64,000 nt of DNA from Anaerolineales bacterium (GTDB taxonomy: Bacteria; Chloroflexota; Anaerolineae; Anaerolineales; E44-bin32), in NCBI GenBank assembly GCA_016927115.1, contig JAFGNH010000012.1:28403-92402 (forward strand). Direction: 5' to 3'. The notes under the pieces are model-generated. The model worked only from the letters and a program-made list of their open reading frames with translations, was not told where the DNA came from and did not search any database. The translations under genes and the position numbers were made by a program. How positions within the stretch are numbered: the stretch's first letter is position 1; every line of letters starts with the position of its first letter. Below are positions 29,650 to 40,696 of this stretch, piece after piece.

Positions 29650-29793
29650 ATGATAGCGCAAAGTGCAGTCGACTGGGCAAGGGTAATCGTGAAAACATAC
29701 CTGGAAAAGGAACTTAAGCTGAAAGTCAACCCAAAGAATAGCAAGGTGGATCAAACAAACCGGGTGAAATTTCCATGGTTCAGTTTCTACTAA
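29650..29793 (+). pseudogene. Remnant of a group II intron reverse transcriptase/maturase
   Basis: Manual translation from ATG 29650: MIAQSAVDWARVIVKTYLEKELKLKVNPKNSKVDQTNRVKFPWFSFY*, resembling the RT segment ...RVM..V..FLEKKLKLKVN..KS.V.....KFLGFSF. No intact RT frame around it. Confidence 0.6.
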
Positions 29794-29867
29794 CCCAAAG
29801 GACAAGTACTCATGCGAGTACCTGGCTGGAGCCTGGAAAGGTACCGGTCAGAAAACAGAAAGATCTG

Positions 29868-31010
29868 CTATTTCTGCCGGATCTGGAGGGCGGTATAAAT
29901 TGCCTGACGCACGGCCGGGTCGGTTTCAAACCGATTCGCTGCCTTCAGGATCTCTTCAACGGCTGGAAATGGATAATGCCCGAGGCTCCAGGCAGCATGC
30001 TGGCGCAAGATACTGCTCTGATTGTGCAGAAGATGCCGGTGCAGCAGGGGGACCAACGCTTCGTCAGGGTGGCTGCCTGCCAGGATCAGGGTGTTTCGCA
30101 GGATTCCTTCAAGTTTGGTGCGCTGAATCGGGCTGTCGTGGAAAATCATGCGGAATGATTCCCTGTCCATTCTGAGTAAACTTTGCAGATCCATGCTCCA
30201 ATACGAATCCCGGATTTGAAAGGCGGGTTCTGCAGTCGGGTGGGCAAACCGTTTGTTCCAGGGGCAGACTGTCTGACATACATCACAGCCGAAGAGCCAG
30301 GAGCCTATGCTTGCATGATGTTCCGGCGGGATTGTGCCTCGATGCTCGATGGTCAGGTATGAGATGCAGCGCCCGGCATCGAGCGTACGATCGGACAGTA
30401 TGCAGGAAGCAGGACAGGCTTCTCGACAGGCAGAGCACTTCCCGCAGAAATCAAACTCGAAAGGTTTGTCAGGCTGCAGTGGAAGCCCAAGTAGAATCTC
30501 ACCGAGGAAGAGATAAGACCCCATCTGTGGATTAATGAGGCAGCTATTTTTCCCGATCCAGCCCAGGCCTGCCTGCCGGGCGTAGACCTTCTCGAGAATT
30601 GGGCCGGTATCTGTGTAGGTGCGGAATGGCAAGGATCTGCCTGCTGTGGCCTGAATATTTTCCGCGAGCTGCTCCAGCTTCTTCTTGATCAGCAGGTGGT
30701 AGTCCTGCCCGGCTGCATAGGCTGAAATGGACCAGTCTTCGTGCTGCAGAGCTTCGATGTTGTGGGGGAGATACTGTTTGGCTACCACAAGGATGGATTG
30801 GCACTCCGGGAGGAGTTGCAGCGGGTTTTCCCGGGCCTGGAGGGCGGATTCGCGTGCGAGATATCCCATGCCGGCATGGTGCCCTTCTTCTATCCATCGA
30901 CTGTAGATGTCGAAGTGGGGTGGAGGTTCCGGCCGGCATACTCCCACCAGATCAAAGCCGAGATCGAGGGCTGATTCTTTCACCGCCTGGGTTAATGCTG
31001 CTTTATTCAT
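29868..31010 (-). CDS. queG: Epoxyqueuosine reductase QueG
   Basis: YADTGPILEK-like TYTDTGPILEKVYARQAGLGWIGKNSCLINPQMGSYLFLGEIL; CGKCSACREACPASCIL and CDVCQTVCPWN 4Fe-4S motifs; C-terminal HEAT-like region. Confidence 0.95.
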   Translation of the reverse strand: MNKAALTQAVKESALDLGFDLVGVCRPEPPPHFDIYSRWIEEGHHAGMGYLARESALQARENPLQLLPECQSILVVAKQYLPHNIEALQHEDWSISAYAAGQDYHLLIKKKLEQLAENIQATAGRSLPFRTYTDTGPILEKVYARQAGLGWIGKNSCLINPQMGSYLFLGEILLGLPLQPDKPFEFDFCGKCSACREACPASCILSDRTLDAGRCISYLTIEHRGTIPPEHHASIGSWLFGCDVCQTVCPWNKRFAHPTAEPAFQIRDSYWSMDLQSLLRMDRESFRMIFHDSPIQRTKLEGILRNTLILAGSHPDEALVPLLHRHLLHNQSSILRQHAAWSLGHYPFPAVEEILKAANRFETDPAVRQAIYTALQIRQK

Positions 31011-31075
31011 CCTCTACCTGTTGTTGGGCTGCTGATTCCCCGCCTGTTTTAAAGGCCGGAGTCCGTCTATACGGG

Positions 31076-32539
31076 TTATATACGCGAAGCAGCGTTCAGT
31101 GAAAGTTCGATGGTATGTGCTGCACACATGCCGTCCAGGACTGCGGAAACAACAAGGTGTGGACCATGGGCTGCATCGCCACCGGCGAAGATCCCGGGGC
31201 GGGATGTGGCCCTGGTGGCCGGGTCGATAGTTATCAGCCCATCTGCATATGTACTCAGGCCGGGCGTGGTTTTCCCGATGGTTGGGTCAGGATGGACCCC
31301 CATTGCAACGACAATAGTATCCGCTCTAAGAAGGAAATTCGATCCCGGAATTGGGACTGAGTCCCTTTGTCCGTTCTGGTCTGGCGGGCCGAGTTCGCAT
31401 TGAAGGCATTCCACTGCTGAGACATTCCCCTGCGGATCCGGGATAAACCGAACAGGCTTTGTCATATAACGGAAATGAGCTCCCGCTTCTTTTACCTCGG
31501 CTTTGATCAGATCGCTGACCGGCATATCAGCCTCGCTTTTTTCATAGACGCAAGTAACTTCAGCACTGCCGATCTGGAGCGCTGCTCTCATACAATCCAG
31601 CGCGGTATTTCCTCCACCCAACACAAGGATGCGGATACCGAGAGGCTGTCGGTGCTGCATCTCAAGAGGAAGCTGCTCCGGTATCAGCCTGGCGCGGGCG
31701 ATAAACTCTGATGCAAGGCATACACCGGGAAGGTCCACTCCGGGAATATCAGGGATACTGTCGATATTACACCCCACCGCGATGAAAACTGCGGAAAAAC
31801 CCTGTTGGATCAGGTCGTCAACAGGGATATCCCTGCCGATATTAATGCCTGTTTTAAAGGTGACCCCGACTGACTCCAGCGCCCCTATATAGTTGTTTAT
31901 CCAATCCGGAGGCAGTTTATACTCGGGGATGCCGTAGCGGAGCATACCGCCTGGAAGCGGCATTTTTTCGAAAATGGTAGCAGAAATACCGCTGCGCACC
32001 AGGGTTTCGGCACAAGCCAGCCCGGCGGGGCCCGATCCTACAATAGCGACTGAGCGATCCTGTGGGGTTCCGGGGGTAATGGACTGCTGCCCCGACTCGC
32101 GCTCAACAAAACAGACATATTCCCCAAGGAGATTGATCTGAGGTGCAGCAGCGCTGCAAACCTGGTTACATGCCTTCTGGCAGACGAGATCTTCAGAACA
32201 TAACCGCCCGCATGCTTCAGCAAAAGGGTTTTTCTCCCGGAAAATGGCTGCTGCCTGCAGGAATTGATTCTGCCGGATAAAATTCATTGCTTTGGGGATA
32301 TCGATCTGAAGAGGGCACGCCAGCGTACAGGGTGCAGGATCCGCACACAGCAAGCAGTTCTGCGCAGATTGAACAGCCTGTTGTGGGCTCAGAATACGTG
32401 GAAACAGGCTGGTTTCGGAGGGAAAAAGCGGCTCATACCGCGCTGCCCGCGGGTTATCTGCCAGAAGATTTGATTCTGGTAATTCCTGTTCCTCGCTGCT
32501 GCTAGCAGACGGTTTATCAACCGGAGAAACGTTCCTCAT
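31076..32539 (-). CDS. NAD(P)-dependent oxidoreductase, glutamate synthase small subunit (GltD)-like
   Basis: N-terminal Fe-S CLLCADPAPCTLACPLQIDI / CGRLCSEDLVCQKACN; FAD-binding VAIVGSGPAGLACAETLVRSG; NADPH-binding ILVLGGGNTALDCMRAAL. Confidence 0.9.
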   Translation of the reverse strand: MRNVSPVDKPSASSSEEQELPESNLLADNPRAARYEPLFPSETSLFPRILSPQQAVQSAQNCLLCADPAPCTLACPLQIDIPKAMNFIRQNQFLQAAAIFREKNPFAEACGRLCSEDLVCQKACNQVCSAAAPQINLLGEYVCFVERESGQQSITPGTPQDRSVAIVGSGPAGLACAETLVRSGISATIFEKMPLPGGMLRYGIPEYKLPPDWINNYIGALESVGVTFKTGINIGRDIPVDDLIQQGFSAVFIAVGCNIDSIPDIPGVDLPGVCLASEFIARARLIPEQLPLEMQHRQPLGIRILVLGGGNTALDCMRAALQIGSAEVTCVYEKSEADMPVSDLIKAEVKEAGAHFRYMTKPVRFIPDPQGNVSAVECLQCELGPPDQNGQRDSVPIPGSNFLLRADTIVVAMGVHPDPTIGKTTPGLSTYADGLITIDPATRATSRPGIFAGGDAAHGPHLVVSAVLDGMCAAHTIELSLNAASRI

Positions 32540-32675
32540 AGTTCCATCATAACTACGCTTGGGTAGAAAGCGCAGTCAAGGATGTCCTGATTGGGGCAGC
32601 AGGTTGTCACATGATCTAACTAATTTCTAACGAACCCCTTGATGATATCCCGGGTACAATTGCTAAGCCCGTATT

Positions 32676-33266
32676 TTGAAACTTTTTCGGGGATTAATCG
32701 TGAATCATAACAGGGATTGTCAGCAGCAGGAGGATTTCTGGATCCAGCAGGCAAAAGCTGGTGATACTGCTGCTTTTGAAAACCTTGTTGAGAAGTTTTC
32801 ACCGGTGATTTTTCGCACTGTGTCGCGCATGGTTCCTGATAAGAGTGAAGCAGAAGCGATCGTGCAGGATGCCTGGTTGAGGGCATGGCGGGCTTTGCCA
32901 GGGTACACCACCGACAGGCCCTTTCTGCCATGGATTTTGCGGATTGCAGTAAACCGCAGCCGGGATATCTGGAAAAAACTGAAACCGCTATCGTTTTCTG
33001 ATGCGGAAATTGAGGAAGACAGTCTGCCTGATGAACAACCCGATGCGGAACAGCAGATGATAAATGAACAGGCATTGGCCAGACTCGCACAGGGAGTCGT
33101 TCAGCTGCGTTTTGAATATCGTACTGTTATTACGCTGAAATATGACAGTGGCCTCGCCTATCAGGATATTGCTGCAGCAATGGGCGTGCCGGTAAACACT
33201 GTTCGGACATATCTCCGACGCGCGAAACAGGAGCTGCTTGTCTGGATGGAGGCAGAAGATGGATGA
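32676..33266 (+). CDS. ECF-type RNA polymerase sigma factor
   Basis: Region 2 (FWIQQAKAGDTAAFENLVEKFSPVIFRTVSRMVPDKSEAEAIVQDAWLRAWRAL) and region 4 (LRFEYRTVITLKYDSGLAYQDIAAAMGVPVNTVRTYLRRAKQEL). May start at GTG 32700. Confidence 0.93.
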   Translation: MKLFRGLIVNHNRDCQQQEDFWIQQAKAGDTAAFENLVEKFSPVIFRTVSRMVPDKSEAEAIVQDAWLRAWRALPGYTTDRPFLPWILRIAVNRSRDIWKKLKPLSFSDAEIEEDSLPDEQPDAEQQMINEQALARLAQGVVQLRFEYRTVITLKYDSGLAYQDIAAAMGVPVNTVRTYLRRAKQELLVWMEAEDG

Positions 33267-33693
33267 TTATCTGGATGATGCTCTGCAGAAATTACCGTCT
33301 GAACCGTATCCGGAAAGTTTAACGGGCCGGATAATGCTGCAGGTCGTGCGGGAGCAGCGAAAAAGGCGGCAGTTGAAGTTTACCGGTTGGGCTGCTGCTG
33401 CAGGTGCAGCACTCTATGGAACTATTCAAATTTCGGGCTGGTGGGTAAAGAGCGGGGATGTGATTCCTGCCTTTTCAGTAAAGCCAATCCTGGAATGGGC
33501 CGGACGGTTCTCAACTTCACCACAGCAGGCCCTGCTCGGGAGCACGCTCTCTTTCTGGGATTGGACCAGGTTGTTCGCCGCACAGTTTGACTGGTTGGTT
33601 GTGGCGGCTCTGCTGCTGCTCCTCACCGCAGGGATGTGGGGTCTTTATTCCCTGATGCTTGAATCTGACAGGGATGAGGTGTTATGGGTATAA
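33259..33693 (+). CDS. Membrane protein, putative anti-sigma factor without zinc-binding motif
   Basis: Overlaps the end of the ECF gene (ATG 33259). Short cytoplasmic N-terminus followed by two hydrophobic segments. Confidence 0.65.
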   Translation: MDDYLDDALQKLPSEPYPESLTGRIMLQVVREQRKRRQLKFTGWAAAAGAALYGTIQISGWWVKSGDVIPAFSVKPILEWAGRFSTSPQQALLGSTLSFWDWTRLFAAQFDWLVVAALLLLLTAGMWGLYSLMLESDRDEVLWV

Positions 33694-34349
33694 CAATGAA
33701 AAGATTTCTGATCTACTTTTTTGCCCTGGCCGCAGTTTTTCTTCTGCTGCTGGCAGATGTGTATAAACCTGGAGGGGGTATCGAGAATGGTTTGCGGGAG
33801 ATTTTCCTGAACATGGACCATCCTGCTGCCCTGGATCGTCATCCTCAGGTGGATTCGCTATACACGACAGGATTCCTGGCCATTTTTACTGCATCGATCC
33901 TGATGCTTTATACAGTACCCGCACGTGTGGGCTTGATTGCACGCCGGTTCGACTATAAACATAGCCTGCTGCGCCAGCTTTCAATTGGGCTGGCTGGAAA
34001 TCTGGTTCTGATCGGTCTAATCGTATTGTCTGTTTTTACGCCATATACATTCCCCCTGGCGATTATTTCGGTTTTAATTCTATTTGGGGCGATATTCCTT
34101 GGCAGCATCTCTATCCTTTTACGCCTGGCAGGTGATTTTTTCCGGTGGGCAGGGTGGGAGACATCTTCTCCCTTGCTCAGAATCGGATATGGTCTGCTGA
34201 TTTTCATCTCACTGTGTACCCTGCCCTATCTCGGAATCGCACTTCGAATTCTTCTCTGGCTGCTTGGGAGTGGAGTGTCTTTTGTTAATAAATTTGGAAG
34301 TGGAAAGAAATGGACACTGCGTCCATTAGTGGAGGAACTTAAACAATGA
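33684..34349 (+). CDS. Multi-pass membrane protein of unknown function
   Basis: Overlaps the previous gene; at least four hydrophobic helices; 3' end overlaps the next gene (ATGA). Confidence 0.7.
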   Translation: MGITMKRFLIYFFALAAVFLLLLADVYKPGGGIENGLREIFLNMDHPAALDRHPQVDSLYTTGFLAIFTASILMLYTVPARVGLIARRFDYKHSLLRQLSIGLAGNLVLIGLIVLSVFTPYTFPLAIISVLILFGAIFLGSISILLRLAGDFFRWAGWETSSPLLRIGYGLLIFISLCTLPYLGIALRILLWLLGSGVSFVNKFGSGKKWTLRPLVEELKQ

Positions 34350-35749
34350 AACGTTGGAAATGGATTGCTATTATCCTGGTTGTGCTTGTTGGAGGCTTCT
34401 TTGCGATCCGGCAAGTTCGATCAGCAAATGTTAACGGACAGGCAGCTCAGTATGAGACTGTGATTGCTGAGAAGGGTGCACTTACTGCCATAGTGGGTGC
34501 AACCGGCGTGGTTGAAGCAGATCAATCAGCGGACCTGGTTTTTGAAACGGATGGAACGGTTGAATCCGTCCTTGTAGAACTGGGTACAGTGGTGGAGAAA
34601 GACCAGATTCTGGCAGTGCTGGTGGAGTCTTCGCTATCATCACAGATCATTCTGGCTCAGGCAGACCTGATAGATGCCCAGCGGGCACTGGATAATCTCA
34701 TGGTTACAGGACTGAGCAGGGCGCAGGCACAGGAGGCGCTGGCACAGGCTATGGATGCTCTCGACCGCGCCGAGTACAGCTGGCAGGTGCAGCAAAAAGG
34801 ATACAGAGCTAATGGGGAGGTAATTGCCCGGGCAGAGGCGAATCTTGTTCTGGCTCAGAATCAGGTGGATCGTGCTCAGCATGAATACAGCCGTGTCTCT
34901 AATCTTCCTGACGATAATTCACAACGAGCGCTGGCCAGGGCAAACCTGGCGGATGCAAGGCTGAACCGTGATTCCATTCTGCGCTCACTCAACTGGTACA
35001 ACGGTGAGCCTGATGAGATTGAGCAGGCGCTTCTGGATGCTTCGGTTGCGCTGTCGGAAGCACAACTGAATCAGGCAGAACGTGAATTTGAACGCTGGCA
35101 GGATGGCGTTCCTGAGGAAGAAATTATCCGTATCCAGGCGCAAATCGCAGCAGCCCAGTCGCTATTGGATATGACTGTGGTGAAAGCGCCTTTTGCCGGT
35201 ACCATAACCAGAGTGTCGGTGGCTCAAGGGGACCTTGCATCCATTGGATCCCCCGCTTTCCGGGTATCTGATCTGGAGCACCAGGTGATCCAGGTAGAAA
35301 TTTCGGAGGTTGACATCAACAGCATTGAGGTTGGCCAGCCGGTGCAGCTCGATTTTGATGCAGTTCTGGAGAAAACCTACCAGGGCGAGGTGATTGAGGT
35401 TGGCATGGAAGGAGTTGAGACACAGGGTGTGATCAACTTCCTGGTAAAGGTCGAAACGCTCGATACTGATGAGCGAATCAGGCCCGGCCTGACAGCGGCG
35501 GTAAACATCATCGTCAACCAGCTTGACAATGTACTGCTGGTACCGAACCGCGCCGTGCGGGTTGTAGATGGCGAACGTGTGATTACCATTCTGAAAGATG
35601 GAATACTCGAACAGGTCCCGGTCATACTGGGAGCTTCAGCGGACCAATACAGCGAGGTGGCCGGCGGTGAGCTGCAGGTCGGAGATATCATTGTTCTCAA
35701 TCCACCGACATCCTTTGGTCCTAATCATGGCGGGCCTTTTGGTGGATAG
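34346..35749 (+). CDS. HlyD/MacA-type periplasmic adaptor subunit
   Basis: N-terminal TM, long coiled coil, lipoyl/barrel motifs (VVKAPFAGTITRVSVAQGDLASIGSPAFRVSDL; VLLVPNRAVRVVDGERVITILKDG). Confidence 0.9.
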   Translation: MKRWKWIAIILVVLVGGFFAIRQVRSANVNGQAAQYETVIAEKGALTAIVGATGVVEADQSADLVFETDGTVESVLVELGTVVEKDQILAVLVESSLSSQIILAQADLIDAQRALDNLMVTGLSRAQAQEALAQAMDALDRAEYSWQVQQKGYRANGEVIARAEANLVLAQNQVDRAQHEYSRVSNLPDDNSQRALARANLADARLNRDSILRSLNWYNGEPDEIEQALLDASVALSEAQLNQAEREFERWQDGVPEEEIIRIQAQIAAAQSLLDMTVVKAPFAGTITRVSVAQGDLASIGSPAFRVSDLEHQVIQVEISEVDINSIEVGQPVQLDFDAVLEKTYQGEVIEVGMEGVETQGVINFLVKVETLDTDERIRPGLTAAVNIIVNQLDNVLLVPNRAVRVVDGERVITILKDGILEQVPVILGASADQYSEVAGGELQVGDIIVLNPPTSFGPNHGGPFGG

Positions 35750-35750
35750 G

Positions 35751-36467
35751 ATGATGAAAGATTGTGTAATTGAGGCAAAAGATCTGACAAAGGTATACTT
35801 GATGGGCGAGATTGAGGTGTATGCTCTTCGCGGTGTTTCCCTCAAGGTGAACTGTGGCGAGGTGCTTTCGATCATGGGGCCGTCCGGCTCGGGAAAAAGC
35901 ACCTTGATGAACATTCTTGGCGCACTGGACCGGCCTTCCAGCGGATCCTATATGTTGGACGGTGAACTCGTTTCATCACTGACAGATGACCAGCTGGCTG
36001 AAATACGAAACCGGAAGGTGGGCTTTATCTTCCAGAGTTTCAACCTGCTGCCGCGAATGACAGCGCTGGGCAATGTACAGCTGCCGATGCGCTATGCCGG
36101 AGGAACGACCGGCTTGAAGGATAAAGCCGTGGAGGCACTGGAAGCGGTGGGGCTGGGGGATCGAATCCATCACCGCCCGAATGAGCTTTCAGGTGGGCAG
36201 CAGCAGCGCGTGGCGATTGCACGTGCACTGGTCAACAACCCATCCATTGTGCTGGCTGATGAGCCTACCGGAAACCTGGATACTAAATCAGGTGACGAAA
36301 TCATGGAACTGCTGCTCAGTCTGAATGAATCTCAGGGTACAACACTGGTATTCGTTACCCACGATCCTGAAATTGCTGCACAGACTCAGCGTGTGGTCAA
36401 CCTGCGGGATGGCCTGGTTACAACCATTGATTCCAACGGAACCAGGAAGGCTGTGGAAAGTGTGTGA
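35751..36467 (+). CDS. MacB/LolD-type ABC transporter ATP-binding protein
   Basis: Walker [14 protein letters not shown], signature [15 protein letters not shown], Walker [13 protein letters not shown]. Start corrected from the longer ORF (35598) to the ATGATG at 35751/35754. Confidence 0.94.
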   Translation: MMKDCVIEAKDLTKVYLMGEIEVYALRGVSLKVNCGEVLSIMGPSGSGKSTLMNILGALDRPSSGSYMLDGELVSSLTDDQLAEIRNRKVGFIFQSFNLLPRMTALGNVQLPMRYAGGTTGLKDKAVEALEAVGLGDRIHHRPNELSGGQQQRVAIARALVNNPSIVLADEPTGNLDTKSGDEIMELLLSLNESQGTTLVFVTHDPEIAAQTQRVVNLRDGLVTTIDSNGTRKAVESV

Positions 36468-36476
36468 GGTGCGGGT

Positions 36477-37700
36477 ATGAATATCATGCAGAATATTGTG
36501 GAAGCACTGGAAAGTCTTATAAGCAACAAGATGCGCTCCAGCCTCACCGTGCTGGGTATCGTTATCGGTGTTGGTGCTGTGATCGCTATGCTTGGCATCG
36601 GTGAAGGAGCTCAGCAAGCGATCACGGGCCAGATCGGTGGGCTGGGGACGAATCTGATTTTTGTGCTGCGCGGTGGCGACGAGAATATCCGAAATCCACA
36701 GCCTTTAACCATCACAGATGCAGATGCTTTGATGGACCCTTTTAACGCCCCTTCGATCACGGGTGTGGCACCGTATGTGTCTGGTAATGTAGAAGTCAGT
36801 TACAGCGGTGAGAGCTCGTATATTTCGGGCAATGGCGTTACAGCTGATTATGACGATATGCGAAATATCACTCTGCTGGAGGGTGAATTCATCTCAGAAG
36901 CTCATATCCTGTCTCGGGCCGCGGTGGTAGTCCTGGGACCGGATACCGCCGAAAATCTGTTTGGCCATTCCGATGGTGTTATCGGCGAGACAATACGTAT
37001 CGAGGGCCAGCCCTTCAGGGTTGTGGGTGTGACCGAGCCTAAAGGGGGATCCGGTTTTTCCAATGAGGATGACCAGGTTTGGGTTCCGCTTTCAACGGCG
37101 CAAATCCGTCTCCTGAAGCGGCCGGTAGATCGCGTAGATGTAATACTTGTGCAGGCTGGAAACCCAGACCTGGTTCCGCAGGCAGAAGAAGAGATAAAAA
37201 TGATTCTCCGTGTCCGGCATCGTACACCAATCGGTCAGGATGATTTTACAATTTTTACACAGAAGGATATTCTCGATACCGCCAGTATGGTAACCAGTAC
37301 CCTCACCATATTCCTCGGGGGCGTGGCGGCGATTTCCCTTCTGGTGGGTGGGATTGGCATCATGAATATCATGCTGGTTTCGGTCACGGAGCGGACACGT
37401 GAGATAGGCCTGCGGAAAGCGATCGGGGCACGAAAGCGGGATATTATGGTGCAGTTCCTGGTGGAATCGATCCTGCTCAGCCTGGTGGGTGGAATTATCG
37501 GTATCCTGCTGGGTTACGGCATCACGCTGATTGTGGATTCCATCGCGAAAGCATCTGATGTTGCACTGAATTCATCAATTAACCTGAATGCGATCCTGCT
37601 GGCCACCTTATTCTCTTCAGCAGTAGGTCTTTTCTTCGGGGCATACCCGGCAAAGAGGGCAGCGGACCTGGAACCTGTTGAAGCGCTGCGGTCGGAATAA
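36477..37700 (+). CDS. MacB-type ABC transporter permease (MacB_PCD + FtsX domains)
   Basis: MRSSLTVLGIVIGVGAVIAMLGIGEGA and C-terminal GGIGIMNIMLVSVTERTREIGLRKAIGARKRDIMVQFLVESILLSLVGG. Confidence 0.94.
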   Translation: MNIMQNIVEALESLISNKMRSSLTVLGIVIGVGAVIAMLGIGEGAQQAITGQIGGLGTNLIFVLRGGDENIRNPQPLTITDADALMDPFNAPSITGVAPYVSGNVEVSYSGESSYISGNGVTADYDDMRNITLLEGEFISEAHILSRAAVVVLGPDTAENLFGHSDGVIGETIRIEGQPFRVVGVTEPKGGSGFSNEDDQVWVPLSTAQIRLLKRPVDRVDVILVQAGNPDLVPQAEEEIKMILRVRHRTPIGQDDFTIFTQKDILDTASMVTSTLTIFLGGVAAISLLVGGIGIMNIMLVSVTERTREIGLRKAIGARKRDIMVQFLVESILLSLVGGIIGILLGYGITLIVDSIAKASDVALNSSINLNAILLATLFSSAVGLFFGAYPAKRAADLEPVEALRSE

Positions 37701-37816
37701 AAACAGGGCGGGATCAGGAACAGGCGATCGACAACATCATTTGCGGTGTTCGCAGCCTGGCCGAATGCCCCGGCTCTTTCGAAGCCCGCCCTTGATTTTC
37801 CCTCCCCTACAGGTGT

Positions 37817-40696
37817 TCAGCACATGAACGTCTTCAGGAACTGTCCGGTGTATGATTCGGCTACCGAGCAGATCTCCTCCGGTGTGCCCTCCGCGAGGAG
37901 TTCGCCGCCGCCATCTCCACCTTCCGGCCCGAGATCGATGACCCAGTCTGCCACCTTTACGATGTCCGGGTGGTGTTCAATAATCAGAACTGTCCCCCCC
38001 TGATCCACAAGGGTCTGTAAGACCTCGATTAATTTGTGCACATCAGCAGCATGAAGGCCGACAGAAGGTTCATCCAGGATGTAGAGTGTGCTCCCGTTGG
38101 TGCGCCGGGAGAGCTCGCGCGAGAGTTTCACCCGCTGCGCTTCACCACCGGAAAGGGTGTTGGCGGGTTGGCCTATTTTCAGATATCCAAGCCCTACATC
38201 ACGCAGCGTTTCCAGTTTTCGGAGAATGGGTGGGAAGGCGGAGAACAATTCCAGGCCTTCTTCTATGGATGTGTTGAGTACATCGGCAATTGTCCTGTCT
38301 TTGAAGCGAACCTGTAAAGTCTCCCGGTTGAACCTTGCTCCATGGCATACCTCGCATGGTACATAAACATCCGGCAGGAACTGCATTTCGATACGCAGCT
38401 GCCCCTGTCCCTCACATGCTTCGCAGCGGCCGCCGCGTACATTGAAGGAAAAGCGGCCGGGCTTATACCCCCGGATTTTTGATTCCGGCAGCTCCGCATA
38501 CAATTTGCGGATGTGATCATAGAGACCGGTGTATGTGCCCGGGTTGGAGCGTGGTGTGCGTCCGATCGGACTCTGGTCGATATTGATCACCTTTTCCAGA
38601 TTCTCCATACCTTCGATGCGGTCAAATGCTCCGGGTTTTGTTCTGGCTCTATGAAGCTTCTGAGCTAGCGCACGGTAGAGTATGTCTATCATCAGAGTGG
38701 ATTTCCCTGATCCTGATACGCCTGTAATGCAGGTAAAAGTGCCCAGGGGAAATCTCACATCCAGATCTTTGAGGTTATTTTCACGGGCACCAAAAAGGGA
38801 AACATAGCCGCCGTTTCCCGGGCGTCTTTCGGTTGGAGTTTCGATGGTGAGTTTCCCTGCCAGGTAGCGGCCGGTGATGGAATCAGGATTTTTTATCACT
38901 TCATCAACCGTGCCCTGTGCCACGACCTGGCCGCCTGCTTCACCGGCACCAGGGCCCAGGTCGATCAGCCAATCAGCAGCTCGTATTGTGGCTTCATCAT
39001 GTTCGACAACCAGAACAGTGTTTCCAAGGTCGCGCATATCTTCCAGTGTCCGGATCAGACGGGCATTATCTCTCGGATGCAGACCGATTGATGGTTCATC
39101 CAGAACATACAAAACCCCCATCAGTCTTGAGCCGATTTGTGTGGCGAGCCGGATACGCTGGGCTTCTCCACCAGACAACGTTGCAGCCGAGCGGGCGAGT
39201 GTAAGGTAGTTCAAACCGACATTCACCAGGAAACCCAGGCGTGAATGGATTTCTTTCAGGATTCTCATGGCAATGATCTGGTTTCGCTCACTCAGAGGGC
39301 TGTTTTTGCCCTGCAGGTGCTCGATCCAGTCCTGTGTCCGTGATATTGGCCAGCCAGTTACCTCATCGATGTTACGATCCTTGATCGTAACCGCGAGGGC
39401 TTCCGGCCGCAGCCGTTGTCCCTGACAGCTCGGGCAGGTATGCTCACTCATATACTCCTGGATATTCGAACGGACGTACTCGGATTCAGTCTCCTGGAAG
39501 CGGCGCTCAAGGTTGCCGATAACCCCCTCGAAGGGAGTCTGGTAGCTGGCTTCACGGCCATCACGGCTGACATAATGGACCGGGATTTTTTCATCACGTG
39601 TGCCGTGCATGAGGATGGTGAAATGTTCCGGGGAGAGGGACAGGACCGGTTTGTTCAGGTCGATCCCATAGTGTTCAGCTGTGGCTTCAAGCAGCTGCCA
39701 GTAGTAACCCTGCTGGCCGCGACTCTGGCGCGACCACTCCATGGCAGCAACAGCACCATCAGCTATCGAGACGCTTCTATCAGGGATAACAAGGTCAGGG
39801 TCGATTTCCAGCCGGAAACCCAATCCCTGGCAGTCCGGACAGGCACCGTGCGGTGTGTTGAAAGAAAATGTACGGGGTTCGATTTCGGGCAGCGAGGTGC
39901 CGTGTTCCGGGCATGTGAGGGACTCTGAGAAAGGTAATTCTTCTTCAGGGTCTTTGCTGAGATTTACAATCAGCAGCTGGCGTTCTCCCCATTTTAATGC
40001 AGTCTCTATTGAATCTGTAAGGCGGGACTGAAAGGAATCGTAATCCGGATTTTCCTTGTCTTTCAGGACCAGCCGGTCGACCACTACTTCAATGGTATGG
40101 TTTTTATAGCGATCGAGCTCGATGTCCTCATCAAGCATTCGCATTTCACCATTGATCCGTACACGCAGGAAGCCGGAAGTGCGCATCTGATCCAGCGCAG
40201 CCTGGTGGGTCCCCTTTCTCCCTCGGATAAGGGGGGCCAGAACCAGGATCCGGGTCTCTTCCGGGAGTGAAGCTACAGCTTCAACGATTTCCTGGGCAGA
40301 CTGCCGCTGAACAGTACGACCGCATATCGGGCAGTGTGGTGTGCCGATACGTGCGTAAAGCAGACGCAGGTAGTCATAGACCTCGGTAACAGTTCCCACT
40401 GTGGAGCGAGGGTTATGGGATACTCCTTTTTGATCGATGGATACTGCAGGAGAGAGGCCATCAATGGAGTCTACATCCGGCTTGTCCAGCTGACCAAGGA
40501 ACTGCCGCGCATACGCAGAAAGTGATTCAACATAGCGGCGCTGCCCTTCAGCAAAGATGGTGTCAAAAGCCAGCGAAGATTTCCCTGAGCCGGATATACC
40601 GCTGATAACAACCAGTTTATCACGCGGAATCTCCACGCTGATATTTTTAAGATTATGTGCTCTCGCGCCGACTACTACAATATTTTCTTGTGTCAT
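37817..40696 (-). CDS. uvrA: Excinuclease ABC subunit A
   Basis: [54 protein letters not shown], two ABC ATPase units, zinc-finger [13 protein letters not shown] and [26 protein letters not shown]. Confidence 0.97.
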   Translation of the reverse strand: MTQENIVVVGARAHNLKNISVEIPRDKLVVISGISGSGKSSLAFDTIFAEGQRRYVESLSAYARQFLGQLDKPDVDSIDGLSPAVSIDQKGVSHNPRSTVGTVTEVYDYLRLLYARIGTPHCPICGRTVQRQSAQEIVEAVASLPEETRILVLAPLIRGRKGTHQAALDQMRTSGFLRVRINGEMRMLDEDIELDRYKNHTIEVVVDRLVLKDKENPDYDSFQSRLTDSIETALKWGERQLLIVNLSKDPEEELPFSESLTCPEHGTSLPEIEPRTFSFNTPHGACPDCQGLGFRLEIDPDLVIPDRSVSIADGAVAAMEWSRQSRGQQGYYWQLLEATAEHYGIDLNKPVLSLSPEHFTILMHGTRDEKIPVHYVSRDGREASYQTPFEGVIGNLERRFQETESEYVRSNIQEYMSEHTCPSCQGQRLRPEALAVTIKDRNIDEVTGWPISRTQDWIEHLQGKNSPLSERNQIIAMRILKEIHSRLGFLVNVGLNYLTLARSAATLSGGEAQRIRLATQIGSRLMGVLYVLDEPSIGLHPRDNARLIRTLEDMRDLGNTVLVVEHDEATIRAADWLIDLGPGAGEAGGQVVAQGTVDEVIKNPDSITGRYLAGKLTIETPTERRPGNGGYVSLFGARENNLKDLDVRFPLGTFTCITGVSGSGKSTLMIDILYRALAQKLHRARTKPGAFDRIEGMENLEKVINIDQSPIGRTPRSNPGTYTGLYDHIRKLYAELPESKIRGYKPGRFSFNVRGGRCEACEGQGQLRIEMQFLPDVYVPCEVCHGARFNRETLQVRFKDRTIADVLNTSIEEGLELFSAFPPILRKLETLRDVGLGYLKIGQPANTLSGGEAQRVKLSRELSRRTNGSTLYILDEPSVGLHAADVHKLIEVLQTLVDQGGTVLIIEHHPDIVKVADWVIDLGPEGGDGGGELLAEGTPEEICSVAESYTGQFLKTFMC

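Noticed and set aside
37705-37792. agggcggg/cccgccct inverted repeat between the permease and uvrA
   Set aside because: Loop of about 72 nt and no strong T tract; too weak to call a terminator.
39416-39928. 170-aa plus-strand ORF
   Set aside because: Antisense shadow of uvrA.
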